Source: SAR202 cluster bacterium
GTDB lineage: Bacteria > Chloroflexota > Dehalococcoidia > Lucifugimonadales > VXLM01
DNA: 64,000 bases
Direction of reading: 5' to 3'
Assembly: GCA_022448725.1 (NCBI GenBank)
Contig: JAKUTR010000009.1
Location: 1 to 64,000 of the forward strand
A program made the translations under genes and the position numbers. Every line of letters starts with the position of its first letter. Position 1 is the first letter of the stretch. Under the pieces are notes generated by a model that saw only the letters and a list, made by a program, of their open reading frames with translations, was not told the origin of the DNA and searched no databases. Shown piece by piece: positions 53,870 through 61,868 of this stretch.

Positions 53870-56800
53870 CTACACAAGTATCGTCTCGATTTCTTCAGTC
53901 ATTTCATCCGATAATCTTTCAATAGGTGGCTCAGCGAAATTAGAAGTCAGCATCGTCGAAAGAAGTTTTTGATGTACACGTGAAATAAACGTGCGATATT
54001 CACGGCTAGCTTCCAGAGCAAACCAGGCGACCCCAGATGAGTGACCGTTGCTCGAAAGACTGGCACTTGTCATCATCCCTTGCAACTCCTGTAGATGTCC
54101 GGTCCACAGATCATCCCCTGTCATCAAAAACAGATTTTGGGACAGTTGATCAAACTTGTGAGGCCCCAAGCTATCTCGTAAACCACTAAGGCCCTGAGCC
54201 ATCAATTGGGAAACGCCAATCCCTAAGTTGTCGGAACCAAGACCCCATAAGTTACTGGCATCAATACCAAAGTCATGCATCAACTCTTCGGCCATCTTAT
54301 TGAAACTCTGATCGTAGGTATGGTCAGTCCGGACTTGAAAATACTTCCCTAGAATCTGCCGTGCCACTTGTGTAACCAAATCTAGACAATCATCAAAGCA
54401 GTGGTTGCTTTTAGTCACCGAACGCCTTAACGCATAGTAAGTATTAGTCTGCTGTTCTATCACCCTATCGTAATCCCGACCAACGTTACGGATAGACTCT
54501 GCATCCTGCTCAACAGCCGATTGGAGCCTGCTGATTAGGCGCGGAGCTTCGGAATCGCTTACCGAACCATCTCCTGACGTATGCGCACCAGTGATACCTC
54601 TGTAGACAACAGGCTGATCTTCTAGAGAGACAATCAGCTTTGAACTTCCATATGCCCCTTGGCGTCCTGCACGGCCACGCAACTGGAGGTCCACACGATA
54701 CGAGTCGTTCACTTCTGTTCCGATGACATGTAGGCCAAGCCCGAACTGAATCCGGACTGGTTCAAGACCCGAGTCCAATCCGCGATCGTTAGCAATCACT
54801 ACTGTCTTGTCATCTGGTATTTTGCAAGCAAAGTCGGCTGATTCTCTAATCTGTGTAAGTAGTACGGCCGCCACCTGGGAGGTAGCACACTCAACTACAA
54901 CTGATTCCCCGGAAAAAAGCTGGGGACGTACTTGCGCTAGGAAGGTTGCTAAAACCCGTTCGTCGAGATCCTCATCAAGCAAGATGTCTGTACCACGACC
55001 AGCCATATTGGTTGCGACGGTTACGACCCCGTATGAACCTGCACGGCGAATTAGTTCAGCTTCATCCTCATTGGTAACCGCGTTGAGTACCTGGTGTTCG
55101 ATACCAGCAGCCTTCAAGGCTTGGCTCATTTCTTCGGACTGTTCTACCGTGAGCGTACCTACCAACACTGGACGGCCCATTGCATTTACGGCTTTGGTTT
55201 CTCTTACGATTTTCTCGAGCTTCTGCAGACGGGTCGAACATACCAGTGGCTCATAGTCGGTACGTTTCGACGCTTGGCTGGACGGTACTCGAACGATACT
55301 TACTCCGTAATTGCGACTAAATTCCGCCTCGGCTTGAAGCGCCGTCCCCGTCATTCCAGATAATCGACCGTAGTGACGTGCAAAGCCTTCGACGGTGAGA
55401 TAGGCGAGGAGTTCATTTTCCGGAGTAATTGGCAGTCCTTCTTTCGCTTGCAGAGCTGCCTGAAGACCATGCTGATACTTCGTGTCGACCCTTCTACGAC
55501 CTGTGAACCGATCGACCAAGACGATCTCGTCATTCGCAATGATATAGTCCTGGTCCCTATCTAGTAATAGGTACGCACGGAGAAGTTGGTACACCTGATT
55601 AATACGGTTATGGCATCGCGAAATCCGCCGCTGTATTCGTTCAGATTTGAGTCTTATCTCATCAAAACTAAGGCATTCGTCAGCAGCAAGTGCGTCCAAC
55701 ATCGCCTCAAGATTGACTGTGTCAAACAGAGGACCCAGTTGCTCCTCAAGAAACCGTTGGCCACGCTCTGTCAAAGTCACCACGCCTTTACGAAGATCCA
55801 ATTCGTAATACAAATCATGTGTTATCGAATTGTCGGAATCCTCATGGAAATCTTCCACAACCCCAACGATTCGGGTAAGGAGTCGCTTATCACTGGCGAT
55901 CCGCTCTGTGATAACCGGATTGGATGGATCCGCGACGTATACCTTGGCAAGAGAAGTTATGGTGTCCAGCTTGGTCTTTTTGATCAGTGATTCAGTTACC
56001 CGTTTTTGTCGCTTGATGATTTCCTCGATAACTCGCCGAGGTGCGTGGATCGAGCGCCCGTCCACTCTTGGGCGCCCAGCAATAATAAGAGGCGTCCTTG
56101 CCTCATCAATGAGAGTGTGGTCAGCTTCATCAACGATCATTACTTGACGTTTCCCCTGAACATTCGAGTCCGGGGTGTGACGCAAGTTGTCTCGCAAAAA
56201 ATCGAATCCAAATTCACGCAGCGTCCCATACACAACTTGTTTGCGATACGCAGTCCTACGGGTATCCTCGCTCATATACGACAGAACGGTGGACAGATCC
56301 AATCCCAGAAACTCATAAAGCGGGGCGAGCATTTCTGCATCCCGAAGCGCCAGGTAATCATTTGCAGTCACTACATGGACGTTCTCGCCGGATAAACCAC
56401 TCGCCGCGACGGCAAAGGCCGCAGCTAAAGTTTTTCCTTCCCCTGCGTCCATTTCCACAACGTTGCGTCCCATCAATAGCCTACCGGCCCAAATCTGCTC
56501 GTCAGTAGGTTCAAAAGTCAGAACGCCAGAGCGATCTCGTTCGCGGATCGCTTTATAAAACTGTGGGGACAAATCTATATCGGCGTGGTAACTCACTTCC
56601 ATCTTCGAAAGAACCCAAGCTAAAGTCTTTACGATCTCTGTGTCGAGCTCATCCAATTGGTAACGCGCAACGCCGTCGGAGATGACTCCCAAGAACCTAT
56701 CACTGTCCAGGTACTGGTCATCAGTATAGAATTCGATTTCGGATCTGTGCAGACTCGTCTTATTAATTTCGTTCGCCAAATCCCGGTAGTGATTAAGGGA

Positions 56801-57022
56801 TTGTTGATTGAATTCAGAATCAAAGATTTGCCATATCCCGAGTCGTCTCCGGATCGCTTCAGTTGCAGCCGCGAAAAAATACTCGTCATCTGGCCTGTCA
56901 GCATACTCCTGAAAAACAGCTCGCAGTTCCACATCAGAAGTCTCTGTAAGATGGTAGCTTCTAACTTTCTTTAAAAAGTGGCGGCTATCAGAATCAGTAA
57001 ACTCCCAACCGATGATTTTCAT
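53870..57022 (-). CDS. Divergent SecA-like translocase ATPase
   Basis: A 1050-residue SecA-type motor. Walker A is MDAGEGKTLAAA (residues 191-202), Walker B MIVDEADHTLIDEARTPLIIAG (295-315), then GRLSGMTGTALQAEAEFS, VATNMAGRGTDILLDED and GLHVIGTEVNDSYRVDLQLRGRAGRQGAYGSSKLIVSLED. The C-terminal scaffold end is recognisable (LWTGHLQELQGMM...WFALEASREYRTFISRVHQKLL). Two oddities: about 100 residues (70-170) are inserted between the usual RRxLGxxxFD segment and the Q motif (PTDEQIWAGRLL), and no C-terminal zinc motif is present. It overlaps the GNAT gene by 4 bases (ATGA). It is more likely an accessory SecA than the housekeeping copy, but this cannot be shown from one window. Confidence 0.88.
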   Translation of the reverse strand: MKIIGWEFTDSDSRHFLKKVRSYHLTETSDVELRAVFQEYADRPDDEYFFAAATEAIRRRLGIWQIFDSEFNQQSLNHYRDLANEINKTSLHRSEIEFYTDDQYLDSDRFLGVISDGVARYQLDELDTEIVKTLAWVLSKMEVSYHADIDLSPQFYKAIRERDRSGVLTFEPTDEQIWAGRLLMGRNVVEMDAGEGKTLAAAFAVAASGLSGENVHVVTANDYLALRDAEMLAPLYEFLGLDLSTVLSYMSEDTRRTAYRKQVVYGTLREFGFDFLRDNLRHTPDSNVQGKRQVMIVDEADHTLIDEARTPLIIAGRPRVDGRSIHAPRRVIEEIIKRQKRVTESLIKKTKLDTITSLAKVYVADPSNPVITERIASDKRLLTRIVGVVEDFHEDSDNSITHDLYYELDLRKGVVTLTERGQRFLEEQLGPLFDTVNLEAMLDALAADECLSFDEIRLKSERIQRRISRCHNRINQVYQLLRAYLLLDRDQDYIIANDEIVLVDRFTGRRRVDTKYQHGLQAALQAKEGLPITPENELLAYLTVEGFARHYGRLSGMTGTALQAEAEFSRNYGVSIVRVPSSQASKRTDYEPLVCSTRLQKLEKIVRETKAVNAMGRPVLVGTLTVEQSEEMSQALKAAGIEHQVLNAVTNEDEAELIRRAGSYGVVTVATNMAGRGTDILLDEDLDERVLATFLAQVRPQLFSGESVVVECATSQVAAVLLTQIRESADFACKIPDDKTVVIANDRGLDSGLEPVRIQFGLGLHVIGTEVNDSYRVDLQLRGRAGRQGAYGSSKLIVSLEDQPVVYRGITGAHTSGDGSVSDSEAPRLISRLQSAVEQDAESIRNVGRDYDRVIEQQTNTYYALRRSVTKSNHCFDDCLDLVTQVARQILGKYFQVRTDHTYDQSFNKMAEELMHDFGIDASNLWGLGSDNLGIGVSQLMAQGLSGLRDSLGPHKFDQLSQNLFLMTGDDLWTGHLQELQGMMTSASLSSNGHSSGVAWFALEASREYRTFISRVHQKLLSTMLTSNFAEPPIERLSDEMTEEIETILV

Positions 57023-57684
57023 CCCGATACCTCACTCAAGGTTAGCGACTGAATCATTGATTGAAATTGGTCATCTCTATCTAATCTATCTACCCTATAA
57101 ACTTCCCGGTAAATTTCTGAAAGTATATTTTCCATATTAAGCTCGATCTCGATCCGGCCGATACTGACAGGCTGAATTACTAGGTTGAGTACGTTTTCAT
57201 GTAAGCCTTGAACCGCTGGTTGTAGATACTCACAATCGACCACGAAGGCTCCCCATTCATGAAGATACTTTTCCATTAGCAGACTCGTATCAGCCAACTC
57301 GGAGATTACGAAATCGACTCCCTTTTTTGCATGGGCATGAGATTGGGCATGAAATTCTTTAATCAACTTATGCCTCATCTCACCATAGAATCCGTTACCC
57401 CTATTTGCTGATCGCACCCCCGCGTAGATTACCATCCCAGCGTTAAGTTTGGTTAGATAGTTTCCGAACATGGCGCCGACCAAAACGTTACCTTTCTTTG
57501 CAACTAAGAGCAGTGGGACAAGCTTGTCAGTCCGTACCAAAGAGTGTTTGAAAGATTCAAGGGTCTCAACGTCTCGGCCTCCGATTGCCACCTTCAATAG
57601 GTCATGTACATCTGCAACCAAGGTAGAATCTAGCTTAGTAGGGTCCACAGATTCTACGGTCAAAGAACCCCTATTTCCCGTCAT
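57019..57684 (-). CDS. GNAT family acetyltransferase-like protein
   Basis: A 221-residue protein with a GNAT-like fold. The acetyl-CoA-binding segment is LVGAMFGNYLTKLNAGMVIYAGVRSANRGNGFYGEMRHKLI, where RGNG matches the Q/RxxGxG/A loop. The C-terminal 60 residues (IELNMENILSEIYREVYRVDRLDRD) are extra and helical. The start chosen is ATG at 57684, which overlaps the channel gene's stop as ATGA; a longer frame would extend 27 bases further. It overlaps the SecA-like gene by 4 bases as well, so the three proteins are translated in coupled fashion. Its acceptor is unknown; modifying the secreted partner or the motor is possible. Confidence 0.75.
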   Translation of the reverse strand: MTGNRGSLTVESVDPTKLDSTLVADVHDLLKVAIGGRDVETLESFKHSLVRTDKLVPLLLVAKKGNVLVGAMFGNYLTKLNAGMVIYAGVRSANRGNGFYGEMRHKLIKEFHAQSHAHAKKGVDFVISELADTSLLMEKYLHEWGAFVVDCEYLQPAVQGLHENVLNLVIQPVSIGRIEIELNMENILSEIYREVYRVDRLDRDDQFQSMIQSLTLSEVSG

Positions 57685-58745
57685 GAAAACATCGCACTTA
57701 ACTCTTTCCAACTCCGTCGCTGGCTGTCGATGTATATAAGTAAGTCATCTAACCTGCAAGTTTCTCCCGTGAAGCTGAGCATAGGTTTTCCGTCCCTGAT
57801 AATGCCTACAAGGTTCACATTGTGATCGAGTAAGCACTTGGCTACTTCATCGTAATTCGTTGTATTAACAGGCTGTAAATCAACGAGGGTACTTGCAAAA
57901 GTCCCTTCAATTTCGTTGCTCGTAATCGCCTGAGCTAAAGTGGTGACCCCAGGATCCTGAGCCTCCTGTACCAGCAAATTATTCGCAACGCTAATGGTAT
58001 ATACAAGCGAGACATGCTCAGAACTGGAAAAGAGGATAGCGTGTCTGGGATTCAAGCACTCTGCGACAATCTTTGTATTAGGATTCAGACTCTCGATCAC
58101 AAATGCAACCGAAGCAACAAAGCTATCACTACGGGGATCACTGTACCCGGTGCTCAGAATGATCGCCTGTGAAGCATGTTTAATACTTGCACGCGTATAG
58201 GTATCCCTCTCTAAGGGGGATCCCCTTACGAACGATACATTCGGCATTCCAAACGGCAGGCGCTCAAGCTGATCGGTTACAACGACAACCTCTCGACCTT
58301 TGTGTTGCTCATCACTTGAAAATTCCTCAATGATTTGCCTGACTCGTTCCTCGCCAGGAAAGTTCACAACGAGCAGATGGCCTCTGGCAGTGGGGGTACC
58401 CATACCTAGTTTCTCCTTTTCCCGGATGTCGACAACCCACTCAACCAACGTTCCTACAGCGGTAGTAAACGCAGTGAGCCCAGTCAAAATAATGAAAATG
58501 ACCGTAGCCGCTCGTGCACCAAGGGTCGTCGCCTGTAAATCTCCGTAACCTATAGTGGTAATTGAAACGGCGCTATACCAGAATGCATCCCCAACGGTGA
58601 CTGAGGGGACGACAACTCGTTCAAAATAATAGAAGCAAATCGTATTCCCAAGGACACTCAGTGCTAGCACAGAAAGAATGAACATTACGCCCAGTCGGCG
58701 GCGGCGGCGCATTTGACGTAGTAGTCGGGCTATTGAGTAGTACAT
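57681..58745 (-). CDS. Potassium channel with RCK (TrkA-N) domain
   Basis: A 354-residue two-helix K+ channel subunit. The N-terminus is basic (RRRRRLG), then a transmembrane helix (about 18-40), the pore with selectivity filter SITTIGYGDL at about 61-70, and the inner helix (about 76-105). The cytoplasmic part (from about 120) is an RCK domain with GHLLVVNFPGEERVRQIIEE and several alternating strands and helices, ending in a TrkA-C-like region with LVGIIRDGKPMLS. AAGGA stands 5 bases before the ATG, which overlaps the end of the upstream gene by 16 bases. Ligand of the RCK domain is unknown. Confidence 0.92.
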   Translation of the reverse strand: MYYSIARLLRQMRRRRRLGVMFILSVLALSVLGNTICFYYFERVVVPSVTVGDAFWYSAVSITTIGYGDLQATTLGARAATVIFIILTGLTAFTTAVGTLVEWVVDIREKEKLGMGTPTARGHLLVVNFPGEERVRQIIEEFSSDEQHKGREVVVVTDQLERLPFGMPNVSFVRGSPLERDTYTRASIKHASQAIILSTGYSDPRSDSFVASVAFVIESLNPNTKIVAECLNPRHAILFSSSEHVSLVYTISVANNLLVQEAQDPGVTTLAQAITSNEIEGTFASTLVDLQPVNTTNYDEVAKCLLDHNVNLVGIIRDGKPMLSFTGETCRLDDLLIYIDSQRRSWKELSAMFS

Positions 58746-60145
58746 GGTCTTCCTTGAAGGGAGATCACTGCCAGTCCTGCTTCGTAAGGTCTTCCCATAC
58801 TCTGCTCATATCTATCCAGTAAATGTTTCTTCGACGCTATAATCTGTTCACTGCTGTAAGGGTCTCGCTCGGCAAATTCGCATCCCATAGGCCCGTTTAA
58901 GCTCCAGTCACCTAACACTTCACATGTAAGACCAGCTTCGGCACACGCCTTCTCATACTGGGTACGTATTGTATCGAAACCCTCTTCAGTTCTGTACATC
59001 ACTGGGGTCACCATAAACTCTTTTCCTATAAAGAGACCAAGCTCATTATCAAAAACCTGGACGAGATCAACGTAAGGTATCCATCCTTCCAGTGCAAAAA
59101 GCAGGTCATTTACGATTTGTTGAGACACCTGATGATAGTAGTAATCTTCGGAATTTACTGCCATCCTTACGTGCACAGGTTGCTTGGCTTCATAGCCAAG
59201 CACTTGCTCAACTTCATGCCCGCCTAGGAAAAGGTACGGGATGTTACCGTTCGTAGCGTCAACAAGAAAATCCCCCGTGTCCAAGTGGTACAGCAATGCA
59301 ATGTGCTGCCAATACCGCATATAGCGCTTGGAAGCGGTAAAGTCAAAGGTTGTGAGTAACTCCCGTAACTGTTCCTCCGGAACTGGCCCCGGAGAATATG
59401 GTCCAGCGAGAACATATTCAGACTCTAAAGCATAGTGGTCGGTCAGAAATTTCAAGGCCTGTACTTTCTCAGTACAAATTCCACCACCGCCATCGCAAAT
59501 TGAGCGGATAGTCTCGTCCCCAGTCTTGAAAGGCAAACGGCTGCCTGTAAATCGAGAGAAATTCTCAAACGGAGCCTCCCATATCCTACGTGCTAGGGCG
59601 TCCACGAAATTCCTCTCGGCCTCACTACTATCACGGGCTAAGACTTCATCCGGGTCATATGAAGACTGGTTTTGAATTACGGCCTCACGAACAAACGCTT
59701 CATACATTGGAGCGTCCCGATCCCACCTTCGCCTATGAAAGCCTACCCAGTTACGGTCGTAGCCAATACCGGTACGATCGATCTCAATTTCAATGAGTTT
59801 TACTACTTGACCATCTACACGGACATCGCGAGATGCTACGGTGTCGTCCAGTCGAATAGGATTACCATCTTGGATGAACTCGATCCCATCAAAGGGATCA
59901 TGTAGAACTCCACTATCAGAAGAAAGATACACATAGTCCTGTATCACTTTAATTTGACTAATCACACCCTCTGAAATCCGTCCCTGGCGAAGTAGCTCTG
60001 AGATTGAAGGGTTTTTGAGATATAAATCCATAAGTCCGGCCAAGGAGACAGCAGCGTGTTCCTCAATGATGCGAACTGCAAACCGACGACTCGTCAAGGA
60101 GTCGGTGAATTGAACAACGGTATTCTCGCTGCGGCGATCACTCAT
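58730..60145 (-). CDS. Transglutaminase / arylamine N-acetyltransferase-like cysteine enzyme
   Basis: A 471-residue protein with a papain-like catalytic triad. GGGGICTEKVQALKFLTDHY holds the cysteine (about residue 224), WQHIALLYHLDTGDFLVDATNGNIPYLF holds the histidine (about 281 or 287) and Asp (about 296), which is the order used by transglutaminase-like proteins and arylamine N-acetyltransferases. The first 200 residues and last 130 have no relation I can name. The start chosen is ATG at 60145, overlapping the DegV stop by 8 bases; a TTG two codons earlier (60151) is possible. It overlaps the channel gene by 16 bases. It may cross-link, hydrolyse or acylate a peptide or amine. Confidence 0.65.
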   Translation of the reverse strand: MSDRRSENTVVQFTDSLTSRRFAVRIIEEHAAVSLAGLMDLYLKNPSISELLRQGRISEGVISQIKVIQDYVYLSSDSGVLHDPFDGIEFIQDGNPIRLDDTVASRDVRVDGQVVKLIEIEIDRTGIGYDRNWVGFHRRRWDRDAPMYEAFVREAVIQNQSSYDPDEVLARDSSEAERNFVDALARRIWEAPFENFSRFTGSRLPFKTGDETIRSICDGGGGICTEKVQALKFLTDHYALESEYVLAGPYSPGPVPEEQLRELLTTFDFTASKRYMRYWQHIALLYHLDTGDFLVDATNGNIPYLFLGGHEVEQVLGYEAKQPVHVRMAVNSEDYYYHQVSQQIVNDLLFALEGWIPYVDLVQVFDNELGLFIGKEFMVTPVMYRTEEGFDTIRTQYEKACAEAGLTCEVLGDWSLNGPMGCEFAERDPYSSEQIIASKKHLLDRYEQSMGRPYEAGLAVISLQGRPCTTQ

Positions 60146-61016
60146 CCTCAACCCAGTACGCTACGCCCAGTAAACCAGGCCCCGTGTGCGCTCCCATAAC
60201 CGGTGAGAATTCGCTGACATAAATCTCTGGAGCATTACATTCCATTCTAAACCGAGTCCGTATGTCATCCGCGCCCACAGGATCATCTCCATGTAGCACT
60301 GCGATATGTGCCTTTCTCGATCCAACATCTCTAAGACTAAGATCAACCATCCGGGTTAAAGCGCGACGACGACTCCGCACGCGAGCAATTACCTTAACGT
60401 TACTTCGGTGCATTTCGAAAAGGGGTTTTATTTGTAGAAGACGGGTTCCCCAATGGGCGATAACCGGCACTCGGCCACTTTTCCACAGGAAGCGCAGGGT
60501 ATCGAGGAAAGCAAGAAGTCGCACCTGTGGGGTTAATCGTTTAAGAACGTTGGAAATTTGATCAATTGAATATCCCGCAGTGGCGAGACGAACTGCCTCT
60601 AAAACTATCAGTCCTTGACCACCGGCCGCGGTTTCCGAATCGACAATTTGGATATCTGCTCCCGGTTGTTCAGCCTTTACCAGCCCCAATGCTAGATTAG
60701 CCGCCCTATAAGTTGAACTGAATTCCGGGGAGACCGTTATACATAGTACTGACATTCCTTCTACCGTCGCTGAGCGAAACGCCTCAGCAAAGGAAACGGG
60801 TGAGGGGGCTGAGGTAGTAGGCATCGTTTTCATATCAGGAAGGCTTCGGTAGAATTGGCGGTGGGTGATACCTTGACCATCCAAAAAGCTCTGACCATCG
60901 ACGACAATTTGTTGAGGAACGACTCGCAGAATCGAAGTGTTCAAGAGAATATCACTAGTTTCCGGGAGTGATGCCCCACTATCAGTAACGATCGCGACAG
61001 GAACCTTAGCTTCCAT
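60138..61016 (-). CDS. DegV family fatty-acid-binding protein
   Basis: A 292-residue DegV-family protein, which binds a fatty acid and, as FakB, presents it to the FakA kinase. Family segments are AIVTDSGASLPE (start), MPTTSAPSPVSFAEAF, ITVSPEFSSTYRAANLA, IVDSETAAGGQGLIVLEA, RLLAFLDTLRFLWKSGRVP and HTGPGLLGVAYW at the end, where His and Gly contact the acyl head. Length is normal. No fakA is in the window. It is the first gene of the coupled minus-strand operon, and its stop overlaps the next start by 8 bases. GGGG lies ahead of the ATG. Confidence 0.9.
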   Translation of the reverse strand: MEAKVPVAIVTDSGASLPETSDILLNTSILRVVPQQIVVDGQSFLDGQGITHRQFYRSLPDMKTMPTTSAPSPVSFAEAFRSATVEGMSVLCITVSPEFSSTYRAANLALGLVKAEQPGADIQIVDSETAAGGQGLIVLEAVRLATAGYSIDQISNVLKRLTPQVRLLAFLDTLRFLWKSGRVPVIAHWGTRLLQIKPLFEMHRSNVKVIARVRSRRRALTRMVDLSLRDVGSRKAHIAVLHGDDPVGADDIRTRFRMECNAPEIYVSEFSPVMGAHTGPGLLGVAYWVEDE

Positions 61017-61127
61017 ATCAGCTAACCCCTATGCCATTGGGCTCGCATGATAGCATCGATATACACCGATACGGGTTTTCTTCGGTTAATTGAACAGAAT
61101 ATGTCACCTATCCAGGGAGTAGGTCAT

Positions 61128-61868
61128 TTGCCTAACCTTGCCACACATATTGAATTAGCCTTTCGTCTAGCCCCACGTCTTAAATGTTCGGCTATCCAGA
61201 CTCATATAGGATACTATTTGTTAGGCTCAACGGCTCCAGACATGCGGTCGATGACCAAGAAGCCGCGAGAACACTACCACTTCGTGTCGTTGGACTTCGA
61301 GGAAATAGGCGAGGGTGTTGAACAATTATTCAAGACATACCCTCAATATCGGAGTATCTCCGAACCTTCTGTCGCGGCGTTTATGGCCGGGTACCTAACA
61401 CACCTTACGGTTGACGAGACTTGGATCACTAAAATGTATCGACGTTACTTCGCTGGTGAAATCTTTGAGAATGATACCGAAGGTAAAGTGATGGATCGTG
61501 TTATTCAATTGGAACTTGAGAGACAATACCCGCCTGGCGCATACCTACTTAATAAAATGGACGAAGCAGTAGCTGTACCCGACCTCGGGTTCGCTTCATC
61601 TGATGAGATCACAGCATGGAGAGGATGGGTAACCGATTTCCTTAGCAAGGATTTTTCATGGGATCGTTTAAGGTTTATGGCAAACCGTGTAGCCAGACAC
61701 GATGATCAACACCCCGCCCACGAGGTTGCTGAGAAGTTTATCTGCCAACTACCGGACAGCCTGGATAATCTTTGGGAAAAGGTGCCGCGAGACACTCTGT
61801 CTCTATTCGAAAGACATGCCGAAAACGCTATCCTAGAGCACGTAGGGAGGCGGCTCGCATGCGACTAG
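61128..61868 (+). CDS. Zinc-dependent phospholipase C-like family protein
   Basis: A 246-residue protein of the PF00882-like zinc-dependent phospholipase C group. It starts PNLATHIELAFRLAPRL, with histidine in the place of the first ligand, and shows YYLLGSTAPDMRSMTKKPREHYHFVSLDF and AAFMAGYLTHLTVDETWI, where the histidines and Asp match the metal positions (H in REHYH, H in LTHLTVDE). The start chosen is TTG at 61128, because GGGAG lies 8 bases before it and the family usually begins MPNLATH; a longer frame from ATG at 61047 is not supported. It overlaps hisD by 10 bases. Confidence 0.78.
   Translation: MPNLATHIELAFRLAPRLKCSAIQTHIGYYLLGSTAPDMRSMTKKPREHYHFVSLDFEEIGEGVEQLFKTYPQYRSISEPSVAAFMAGYLTHLTVDETWITKMYRRYFAGEIFENDTEGKVMDRVIQLELERQYPPGAYLLNKMDEAVAVPDLGFASSDEITAWRGWVTDFLSKDFSWDRLRFMANRVARHDDQHPAHEVAEKFICQLPDSLDNLWEKVPRDTLSLFERHAENAILEHVGRRLACD

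Noticed and set aside
54807-55256. 149-residue open frame on the plus strand
   Set aside because: Antisense of the SecA-like gene, serine-rich, without a start signal.
53870-57022. Reading the SecA-like gene as the housekeeping secA
   Set aside because: Not ruled out, but the insertion, the missing C-terminal zinc motif and the accessory neighbours make a second, specialised SecA more likely.
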